Assembly: GCA_030743445.1 (NCBI GenBank)
Contig: JASLSL010000164.1
Location: forward strand, 1-12,826
Length of the DNA stretch: 12,826 nt
Reading direction: 5' to 3'
Source of the DNA: Alphaproteobacteria bacterium
GTDB taxonomy: Bacteria > Pseudomonadota > Alphaproteobacteria > UBA8366
The notes under the pieces are model-generated. The model was not told the DNA's origin. It saw nothing but the letters and a program-made list of their open reading frames with translations, and did not search any database. Positions within the stretch are counted from its first letter, which is position 1; each line of letters starts with the position of its first letter. Positions 7,608-12,826 of this stretch are shown here, piece by piece. A program made the translations under genes and the position numbers.

Positions 7608-8591
7608 CTACTTGCCCTTCGGCATGCCCATCCTGTAGGTCCCGTCGAACATGCCGGCGTCGACCTGCGGCTGCTGTCGCTCGGGCCCCGACGCGGCCGG
7701 CCCCGCAGCGGCCGGATCGGAGTCCTCCGGGAGCTGCTGACGGCAATCCTCCGACCATTTCTCGAAGGCCAGCTTTTCGTCCGCCTTGTAGCGTTGCAGC
7801 CGGTTCATCAGATCGTCGAAATCGACCTCGTGGCCGTCGAATTCGGGACCGTCGACACAGGCGAACTTGATCCCGTCGCCGATCTTGACCCGGCACCCGC
7901 CGCACATCCCGGTGCCGTCGACCATGATCGGATTGAGGCTGACCACCGTCTCGATGCCGTGCGGCCGCGTCGTCTCGGCGGCGGCCTTCATCATGATCGG
8001 CGGGCCGATGGCGACCAGCCGGTCGATATCGCCGTGCTTGCGGATTGCCCGCTTGATGCCCTCGGTCACCAGCCCCTTGATGCCGACCGACCCGTCGTCC
8101 GAACAGATGATGAATTCGTCGCAGCAGGCCTTGAACTTGTCTTCCCAGAAGACCAATTCCTTGGTCCTGAACCCGATGATGCCGATCACGTAGGCGCCGT
8201 TCTCCTTGTACGCCCGCGCCTGCGGGAAGACCGGCGCCACCCCCAAGCCGCCGCCGACGAGCACGACCTTCCGAACGTCGCCGAGGTCGGTCGGCTCGCC
8301 CATCGGCCCGGTCACGCTCAACAGCCTGGTTCCGACCCGGCAGGTCTGCTGCATCTCTCTGGTGCTTTTCCCGGCCGCCTGGATGACCAGCGTGACGGTG
8401 CCCCGCTCGCGATCGAAATCGGCGATGGTCAACGGTATGCGTTCGCCGTGGTCGTGCAGAATAGTAATCACGAACTGGCCGGGCCGGGCCGCCTTCGCCA
8501 TCAAGGGGTGATCGATCTCAAGCAGGAAGGTGACGTCGGAGAAATCCTCCCGCGCCACGATCTCGAACCCGGCCTCGTGTCGATTGTCCAC
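7608..8591 (-). CDS. NfnA-like FAD/[2Fe-2S] ferredoxin:NAD(P)+ reductase subunit
   Basis: 327 residues, GTG start at 8591 preceded by GGGGG about 9 bases upstream. The fold is ferredoxin-NADP reductase like. An N-terminal FAD barrel carries RIPLTIADFD (51-60), an NAD(P) domain carries VGGGLGVAP (112-120), and a C-terminal [2Fe-2S] site has DGTGMCGGCRV with C230 and C233, then C245 in FACVDGPEFDG. D225 is placed as the fourth ligand would be in NfnA, which uses three Cys and one Asp. The family includes NfnA, sulfide dehydrogenase beta and PyrK-like proteins. The order NfnA then NfnB/GltD fits an NfnAB pair, which moves electrons among NADH, NADPH and ferredoxin. Residues about 275-327 are a Pro/Ala/Gln-rich tail beyond the usual length. 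This is the first gene of the minus-strand operon, with FNR-like sites upstream. Bifurcating activity cannot be decided from sequence by eye. Confidence 0.88.
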   Translation of the reverse strand: MDNRHEAGFEIVAREDFSDVTFLLEIDHPLMAKAARPGQFVITILHDHGERIPLTIADFDRERGTVTLVIQAAGKSTREMQQTCRVGTRLLSVTGPMGEPTDLGDVRKVVLVGGGLGVAPVFPQARAYKENGAYVIGIIGFRTKELVFWEDKFKACCDEFIICSDDGSVGIKGLVTEGIKRAIRKHGDIDRLVAIGPPIMMKAAAETTRPHGIETVVSLNPIMVDGTGMCGGCRVKIGDGIKFACVDGPEFDGHEVDFDDLMNRLQRYKADEKLAFEKWSEDCRQQLPEDSDPAAAGPAASGPERQQPQVDAGMFDGTYRMGMPKGK

Positions 8592-8624
8592 GAGCAGTAG
8601 CCCCCGTTTGAAAGGTTACCGGAG

Positions 8625-8630
8625 ATGGTA
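8625..8630 (-). promoter_or_regulatory. Possible -10 box of the nfnA-kor operon
   Basis: On the minus strand this reads TACCAT, 4 of 6 to TATAAT. It lies 31 bases (centre to centre) downstream of the FNR-like site at 8652-8665, the distance expected when an FNR dimer sits near -41.5. The implied transcript start is near 8618, giving a leader of about 26 bases. It is a weak match by itself. Confidence 0.3.
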
Positions 8631-8651
8631 AATTCTGGTGGCCGGCCAGCA

Positions 8652-8665
8652 ATGACTTGGATCAA
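8652..8665 (-). promoter_or_regulatory. FNR/FixK-like site, proximal
   Basis: On the minus strand this reads TTGATCCAAGTCAT, 8 of 10 positions to TTGAT-N4-ATCAA with a perfect left half. It would place a Crp/Fnr-family dimer near -41 relative to a start directed by TACCAT at 8625-8630. Anaerobic activation of the operon would make sense, and AadR and HbaR of Rhodopseudomonas palustris are Crp/Fnr-type regulators of anaerobic aromatic genes. The assignment is inferred. Confidence 0.35.
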
Positions 8666-8744
8666 TTGGCCGATTGGGTCGGTAAGGCGTTAGGGCACGA
8701 ATCGCCGCTGGCTCGAGATCTACCGAAACCAACCCGATCCTGCC

Positions 8745-8758
8745 TTGAATACGGTCAA
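8745..8758. promoter_or_regulatory. FNR/FixK-like site, distal
   Basis: TTGAATACGGTCAA has an intact TTGA-N6-TCAA core, the essential part of FNR/FixK boxes, and 8 of 10 matches to the full consensus. Its centre is 93 bases from that of the proximal site, about nine helical turns, so both would lie on the same face of the DNA. There is no rightward gene for it to serve, so it probably acts on the minus-strand operon. Confidence 0.4.
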
Positions 8759-8781
8759 TCGAACAACAGCGTGTCTTTTTT

Positions 8782-8797
8782 CCAATGTAAACATTGG
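8782..8797. promoter_or_regulatory. 16-bp palindrome, possible operator
   Basis: CCAATGT-AA-ACATTGG is a perfect inverted repeat with 7-base arms. It lies in an AT-rich part of the gap between livM and the nfnA operon, about 190 bases before the operon start codon and 35 bases past the livM stop. The GT-N2-AC core resembles sites of FadR-type GntR regulators, but no regulator gene is present. It is not a terminator for livM, because the bases after it on the minus strand are A's rather than T's. Confidence 0.35.
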
Positions 8798-8831
8798 GTT
8801 AGGCTGTTTCATTGCGGGATAGACATGGCCC

Positions 8832-9908
8832 TCAGTGTGGGAAAGGCCACAGCCGCAGTTTCTCCTTCACGATTTGCCAGAGTCCGGCTAGGCCGCGCGG
8901 CTCGACGACCAGGATAAACATGATCAAACCGCCGAACAGCATAAACTCGATATGCTGGATAACATGCGACGCAATCTCGATGCCGACCGCCGGAAAGACG
9001 TTACGTAGAATGACGGGCACCACGACCATGAACGCCACGCCGAAATAAGTGCCGAGAATGCTGCCGAGGCCACCGATGATGATCATGTAAAGGATCGGCA
9101 ACGAAGCCGCGAAAAGCTCGAATCCCGAGGGATCGACATACCCCTGATAGACCATAGCGTACATCGCACCGCCGACGCCGATATAGAAAGAACTCACGGC
9201 GAAGGCGAGCAGCTTGGTGGCGAACGGGCGGATGCCGATCAATTGGGCGGCGACGTCCATATCTCGGATCGCCATCCACGACCGGCCGATGCGGCCGCGC
9301 ACCAGATTCTTGGCGGCCAAAGTCAACACCGTCACGATCAACAGCATCAACAAGTATTTCCGTTCCGCCGGTGCTGACGGCCCCATGACCAGAACGCCGA
9401 AAATCTCGCCCGACAGCCCTTCACCGGACGGGCCGTATGCGCGCAACCACGGAATGCGGCCAATCGCCCATTCGACGAAGAACTGCAACGCGAGCGTCGT
9501 CACCAGGAGATAAAATCCCTTAACGCGCAGGCTTGGCAGACCGATGAGAATCCCGAAGAAAGCTGCGATCATACCCGCCAACAGGAAGACGAGCAGAACG
9601 TTCATCCAAGGAAAGATCACCATCAGTTTGAAGGCGGAGTAAGCGCCGATCGCCATGAAGCCGCCTGTCCCGAAAGATAGCTGGCCGCAGTATCCGGTAA
9701 GAATGTTCAGGCCGAGCGCGGCAAGACTGAGCGCAAGGATCGGAAACAGGATGACCTCGTAGAGGTAATCGGACCCGAGCGCTGGCGGCACAACCACCAG
9801 GAACACAAAAAGGGTGCAGAAAATGTATCGGTCCTGCGTGATGGGGAAGATCTGCTGATCCGACGCGTAGTTTGTTTTGATCTGACCGGCTTCGCGATAA
9901 ATCATCAT
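8832..9908 (-). CDS. livM: LivM-type branched-chain amino acid/aromatic acid ABC transporter permease
   Basis: 358 residues, ATG at 9908 (a second ATG at 9905 is equally possible). It is a polytopic inner-membrane permease of the HAAT (Liv) ABC family. About eight to ten hydrophobic stretches are visible, starting near residues 28-42. Family motifs are GLNILTGYCGQLSFGTGGF (66-84), GRSWMAIRDMDVAAQLIGI (208-226, the cytoplasmic loop that meets the ATPase) and IIGGLGSILGTYFG (277-290). Length is normal. LivM needs LivH, two ATPases and a binding protein, none of which is complete here. Liv-type systems near aromatic-degradation genes often import aromatic acids, for example those linked to hba genes in Rhodopseudomonas, so 4-hydroxybenzoate or a relative is a possible substrate (inference). 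Base composition is lower in GC than the flanking genes, suggesting a separate history. Confidence 0.9.
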   Translation of the reverse strand: MMIYREAGQIKTNYASDQQIFPITQDRYIFCTLFVFLVVVPPALGSDYLYEVILFPILALSLAALGLNILTGYCGQLSFGTGGFMAIGAYSAFKLMVIFPWMNVLLVFLLAGMIAAFFGILIGLPSLRVKGFYLLVTTLALQFFVEWAIGRIPWLRAYGPSGEGLSGEIFGVLVMGPSAPAERKYLLMLLIVTVLTLAAKNLVRGRIGRSWMAIRDMDVAAQLIGIRPFATKLLAFAVSSFYIGVGGAMYAMVYQGYVDPSGFELFAASLPILYMIIIGGLGSILGTYFGVAFMVVVPVILRNVFPAVGIEIASHVIQHIEFMLFGGLIMFILVVEPRGLAGLWQIVKEKLRLWPFPH

Positions 9909-9954
9909 GCTTTTCCGATAATTCCGGGTAATTTCGGATACCGATATGGCGGCA

Positions 9955-10044
9955 CTCGTAGATCGAGAGCCTGCCTTTCATGCCCATCGAGTTGGACTTT
10001 AGCACGAGAGCAAACACCATCCTGGCGAGGACCAGACGTCTAAT
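9955..10044 (-). pseudogene. Possible remnant of the C-terminus of a LivH permease
   Basis: Directly upstream of livM, where livH normally sits, one minus-strand frame reads IRRLVLARMVFALVLKSNSM followed by GMKGRLSI. This resembles the last transmembrane helix and short basic tail of LivH, which usually ends in a hydrophobic helix, then RPxGLFG, then a few basic residues. A stop lies upstream in this frame and no other LivH sequence is present. The likeness is short and rests on eye alignment, so it may be chance. Confidence 0.22.
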
Positions 10045-10105
10045 ACAGTTCCTGCTTAAGTCGGGTACATGTCGGTTATCGGACTCGGCGTTTCACCGAA
10101 CATGG

Positions 10106-10134
10106 TTGTGTCGATCGAAGCGAAGTAGTATCCT
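10106..10134 (+). promoter_or_regulatory. Possible sigma-70 promoter of hcrCA
   Basis: TTGTGT (10106-10111) and TATCCT (10129-10134) are separated by 17 bases. They match the -35 and -10 consensus at 3 of 6 and 4 of 6. The implied start near 10141 falls inside the 21-bp palindrome, leaving a leader of about 50 bases. This is a weak but correctly spaced promoter. Confidence 0.35.
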
Positions 10135-10138
10135 GAAT

Positions 10139-10159
10139 ATTGTTCGGGACCCGAACAAT
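10139..10159. promoter_or_regulatory. Perfect 21-bp palindrome, likely operator of hcrCA
   Basis: ATTGTTCGGG-A-CCCGAACAAT has 10-base arms that match perfectly around one central base. It begins right after the candidate -10 box and ends 32 bases before the hcrC start codon, where a bound repressor would block transcription. Size and symmetry suit a dimeric TetR-, MarR- or GntR-type regulator sensing an aromatic CoA ester or acid. It does not have FNR spacing. A hairpin role in the leader RNA is possible, but there is no T-run to make it a terminator. Confidence 0.6.
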
Positions 10160-10191
10160 TATATGGTCTCGAGGAGCACGACGGGGGAACG

Positions 10192-10665
10192 GTGGCGAAA
10201 TCGATTCTGAGCCTAACCGTGAACGCTCGGCAACGGGACGATGCCGTGGCCGACAACATGTTGCTGATCGACTATTTGCGCGAGGTTGCCGGCCTCACCG
10301 GGACGAAGATGGGCTGCGATGGCGGCGAGTGCGGCGCCTGCACCGTGTTGGTCGACGATCGGCCGCGACTGTCTTGCATTTCGCTCGCCCATTCGGTCGC
10401 GGGTCGCCGGGTCGAGACCATCGAGGGCGCGATAAAGGATGGCCGCGTCTCTGACCTGCAGCGCGCTTTCCATGAAAAACTCGGTTCGCAATGCGGCTAC
10501 TGCACGCCGGGGATGATCATGGCGTCCGAGAGCCTGCTGCGCGCCAATCCCGATCCGAGCGACGACGAAATTCGCGCCGCCCTCAGCGGCAACATTTGTC
10601 GCTGCACCGGCTATGTGAAGATCATCGAGTCGGTGCGCGATGCGGCCGGGCGCGGCCGATCATGA
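10192..10665 (+). CDS. hcrC: 4-hydroxybenzoyl-CoA reductase, [2Fe-2S] small (gamma) subunit HcrC/HbaB
   Basis: 157 residues, GTG start at 10192 after GGGGGA. It carries two [2Fe-2S] clusters that pass electrons to the molybdenum centre of the large subunit. The plant-type cluster ligands are C42, C47, C50 and C62 (GCDGGECGACTVLVDD). The second set is C101, C104, C136 and C138 (CGYCTPGMIM, then NICRCTGYVKIIESV). The first 140 residues follow Thauera aromatica HcrC closely as I remember it, including DNMLLIDYLRE near the N-terminus and AFHEKLGSQCG before the second cluster. Most other small subunits of the xanthine oxidase family differ there. The enzyme reductively removes the para-hydroxyl group of 4-hydroxybenzoyl-CoA to give benzoyl-CoA in the cytoplasm. 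The stop overlaps the hcrA start (ATGA). Alternative: another xanthine dehydrogenase-family small subunit, which I consider unlikely. Confidence 0.9.
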   Translation: MAKSILSLTVNARQRDDAVADNMLLIDYLREVAGLTGTKMGCDGGECGACTVLVDDRPRLSCISLAHSVAGRRVETIEGAIKDGRVSDLQRAFHEKLGSQCGYCTPGMIMASESLLRANPDPSDDEIRAALSGNICRCTGYVKIIESVRDAAGRGRS

Positions 10666-12826
10666 GCGCCGACAGCGCCACGCCGGCGCGCATGATCGGC
10701 GAACGTGTGCCGCTGATCGACGGGCTCGAGAAGGTTTCCGGCCGGGCCGGGTACACCGCCGATCTCGCCCACCACGACGCGCTGGTCGGGCGCATCCTCC
10801 GCAGCCCCCATAGCCACGCCGAGATCGTCAGGCTCGACACGTCCAAGGCGTCGGCGCTTCCCGGCGTCGTCGCCATCGTGACCGGCGATGATTGCGACGT
10901 GCCCTTCGGCATCCTGCCGATCGTCCAGAACGAATTCCCGTTGGCGCGCGACAAGGTGCGTTACCGCGGCGAGCCGGTCGCCGCCGTCGCCGCCGTCGAC
11001 GAGGCCACCGCGGAGGAGGCGCTCGGCCTGATCGAAATCGAGGTCGAGGAGCTTCCCGCCTATTACGATCTCGAGGCCTCCCGCGCGCCGGGCGCAGTCG
11101 ACCTGCATGACGACCGGCCGGGCAATCTGGAGCGCGACGTCCACCACGAGTTCGGCGACGTCGACGCCGGTTTCGCCGCGGCCGAAATCGTGCGCCAGGA
11201 CGTCTATCATTGCGCCGAGGTCACCCACGTGCAGATGGAGCCCAACGCTTCGCTCGCCGAATACGACGCCGAGCGCGACCGCATCACGCTCTATTCCTGC
11301 ACCCAGGTACCGTATTACGTTCATATCCGGGTCGCCCAGTGCCTCGGCATGGACGCCTCCAGGATACGGGTCGTCAAACCCTATATCGGCGGTGGCTTCG
11401 GTCACCGCAGCGAGACCCTGAATTTCGAGATCGTCGCCTGCATCCTGGCCCGGGCGGCGCGCGCCAAGGTGCGCCTGAAGCTGAGCCGCGAAGAGACCTT
11501 CGTCACCCACCGCGGCCGGCCGCAGACAAGGATAAAGCTGAAGATCGGCATGACCGAGGACGGCCGCATGACGGCCTGCGCCTGCGAGACGACCCAGGCC
11601 GGCGGCGCCTATGGCGGTTACGGGATCGTGACGATCCTCTATTCGGGCGCCCTCCTGAACGCGATCTACGATATTCCGGCGGTCAAGTTCGACGGTTACC
11701 GCGTTTACACCAACACGCCGCCGTGTGGCGCCATGCGCGGCCACGGCACGGTCAACGTGCGGTTCGCGTTCGAATCGCTGGTGGACCAGATGGCGCACGA
11801 ACTCGGTCTCGACCCGTTCGAAATTCGGCGCCGAAACCTGCTCGCCGCGCCGCTCAAGACGATCAACGACCTGATGGTCGAATCCTACGGCCTGCCGGAA
11901 TGCCTCGACTGGGTCGAGCAAGCTTCCGGCTGGAAGACGCGGCAGGGCGGTCTGGCGAACGGCAAGGGGCTCGGCCTCGCGTGCTCGCACTATGTCAGTG
12001 GCGCCGCCAAGCCGGTGCACTGGACCGGCGAGCCGCATGCGGTGGTCAACCTCAAGCTCGACTTCGACGGCGGTATCACGGTGCTGACCGGTGCGGCGGA
12101 CATTGGCCAAGGGTCCTCGACGGTGCTGGCGCAACTGGTCGGCGAGGTGCTCGGCATCGACTTCACCCGGCTCTCGGTCTTCGCCAACGACAGCCGCGTC
12201 ACGCCGAAGGACAACGGCTCGTATTCCTCGCGCGTTACCTTCATGGTCGGCAACGCGGCGATCGAGGCGGCCGAGAAATTGAAGGGGCTCCTGGTCGCGG
12301 CCGCGGCGCGCAAGCTCGAAGCCAAGCCCGGGGACATCGAATGCCTCGGCGAGATTTACCGTGTCCAAGGCGGCCAGGATCCGGGCCTCTCGTTCCAGGA
12401 AGTCGTCACCGAGGCCGTGGCCGACAGCGGGACCATCACCGTCAAAGGCACCTTCACCGTGCCGCGCTCGCACCAGGGCGGCAAGTATCGCGGCGCCGGC
12501 GTCGGACCCTCGATGGCCTATTCCTATGCCGCCGTGGCGGCCGAGGTGACGGTCGACGAGGATACCGGGCTGGTCACGGTCGACAAGGTCTGGGTCGCGC
12601 ATGACTGCGGGTTCGCGCTCAACCGGTTGGCCTGCGAGGGCCAAATTCAGGGCGCGGTGTGGATGGGCCTCGGCCAGGCGCTGAGCGAGGAAACCCGCTA
12701 TCACGATGGCCTGCCGTTGGGACCGAATATGCTCGACTACCGCGTCCCCAGTATCGTCGAATCGCCGGACATCGAGGTAAAGCTGGTCGAGAGCATCGAC
12801 CCCAACGGACCCTTCGGCGCCAAGGA
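10662..12826 (+). CDS. hcrA: 4-hydroxybenzoyl-CoA reductase, molybdopterin large (alpha) subunit HcrA/HbaC (3' end missing)
   Basis: 721 complete codons to the window edge; about 50 residues should remain, given a usual length near 770. This is the catalytic Mo-cytosine-dinucleotide subunit of the xanthine oxidase family. Motifs are RYRGEPVAAVAA (100-111), YIGGGFGHRSE (241-251), NTPPCGAMRGHG (351-362), TGAADIGQGSSTV (476-488), KDNGSYSSRVTFMVG (516-530) and NGPFGAK at the edge. The active-site Glu region lies beyond the window. Many stretches, such as the PYYVH and CGAMRGHGTV regions, match HcrA as I recall it. The enzyme runs opposite to most of its family: it reduces 4-hydroxybenzoyl-CoA with electrons from reduced ferredoxin. 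The gene starts inside the hcrC stop codon, with no separate ribosome site. The medium subunit HcrB (FAD and an extra [4Fe-4S] cluster) is expected just downstream, as in the hbaBCD order. Confidence 0.9.
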   Translation, partial: MSADSATPARMIGERVPLIDGLEKVSGRAGYTADLAHHDALVGRILRSPHSHAEIVRLDTSKASALPGVVAIVTGDDCDVPFGILPIVQNEFPLARDKVRYRGEPVAAVAAVDEATAEEALGLIEIEVEELPAYYDLEASRAPGAVDLHDDRPGNLERDVHHEFGDVDAGFAAAEIVRQDVYHCAEVTHVQMEPNASLAEYDAERDRITLYSCTQVPYYVHIRVAQCLGMDASRIRVVKPYIGGGFGHRSETLNFEIVACILARAARAKVRLKLSREETFVTHRGRPQTRIKLKIGMTEDGRMTACACETTQAGGAYGGYGIVTILYSGALLNAIYDIPAVKFDGYRVYTNTPPCGAMRGHGTVNVRFAFESLVDQMAHELGLDPFEIRRRNLLAAPLKTINDLMVESYGLPECLDWVEQASGWKTRQGGLANGKGLGLACSHYVSGAAKPVHWTGEPHAVVNLKLDFDGGITVLTGAADIGQGSSTVLAQLVGEVLGIDFTRLSVFANDSRVTPKDNGSYSSRVTFMVGNAAIEAAEKLKGLLVAAAARKLEAKPGDIECLGEIYRVQGGQDPGLSFQEVVTEAVADSGTITVKGTFTVPRSHQGGKYRGAGVGPSMAYSYAAVAAEVTVDEDTGLVTVDKVWVAHDCGFALNRLACEGQIQGAVWMGLGQALSEETRYHDGLPLGPNMLDYRVPSIVESPDIEVKLVESIDPNGPFGAK

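Noticed and set aside
8782..8797. Rho-independent terminator for livM
   Set aside because: On the minus strand the short AT-rich hairpin is followed by A's, not T's, and is too weak.
9915..9937. Imperfect 23-bp palindrome just before the livM start
   Set aside because: Only 8 of 11 positions pair, with mismatches spread through the arms. It is too weak to call an operator.
10611..12704. Long open frame on the minus strand (697 codons) opposite hcrA
   Set aside because: The plus strand encodes an unmistakable HcrA-like protein in an operon with hcrC. The antisense frame shows no family features and is a shadow of GC-rich codons.
1..12826. CRISPR arrays, tRNA or rRNA genes, insertion sequences, phage genes
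   Set aside because: No regularly spaced repeats, tRNA-like clover patterns, transposase motifs or terminal inverted repeats were seen by eye on either strand.

Overview
This 12.8 kb, GC-rich window is best explained as a chromosomal piece of a facultatively anaerobic, aromatic-degrading proteobacterium. An alphaproteobacterium (Rhodospirillales-like) is my best guess from protein style and composition, but a betaproteobacterium is not excluded. The gene content points to low-potential ferredoxin chemistry coupled to anaerobic breakdown of 4-hydroxybenzoate-type compounds.

Layout. Left edge, minus strand: the N-terminal 253 residues of a TPR-repeat protein (1-759). Then a tight minus-strand operon, read right to left from 8591 to 928: an NfnA-like FAD/[2Fe-2S] ferredoxin:NAD(P) reductase subunit (7608-8591), a GltD/NfnB-like FAD/NADP flavoprotein with N-terminal Fe-S motifs (6090-7592), the alpha and beta subunits of a 2-oxoacid (probably 2-oxoglutarate):ferredoxin oxidoreductase, KorA (4148-6055) and KorB (3147-4142), and a 740-residue protein (928-3150) that joins a PFOR-like region without a recognisable TPP motif to a C-terminal single-cluster ferredoxin domain. 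Gaps between these genes are 28 bases or less, with a 4-base ATGA overlap at the last junction. Upstream of the operon lie two FNR/FixK-like sites and a separate 16-bp palindrome.

Middle, 8592-10191: a stretch of visibly lower GC carrying one solitary LivM-type ABC permease (8832-9908, minus) with no complete partner gene, and perhaps a decayed livH tail. Right, plus strand: the [2Fe-2S] small subunit (10192-10665) and most of the molybdopterin large subunit (10662 to window end) of 4-hydroxybenzoyl-CoA reductase (HcrC/HcrA, equivalent to HbaB/HbaC). A perfect 21-bp palindrome lies 32 bases before the hcrC start codon and overlaps the likely transcription start.

How they work together (inference): 4-hydroxybenzoyl-CoA reductase removes the phenolic OH using electrons from reduced ferredoxin, and the resulting benzoyl-CoA is then reduced, again with ferredoxin. 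KorAB makes reduced ferredoxin by oxidising 2-oxoglutarate from the TCA cycle. The Nfn/GltD-like flavoproteins could exchange electrons between ferredoxin and NAD(P)H. The PFOR-like/ferredoxin fusion could be the built-in electron carrier. The least familiar part is the five-gene Kor-Nfn-PFOR/ferredoxin module.
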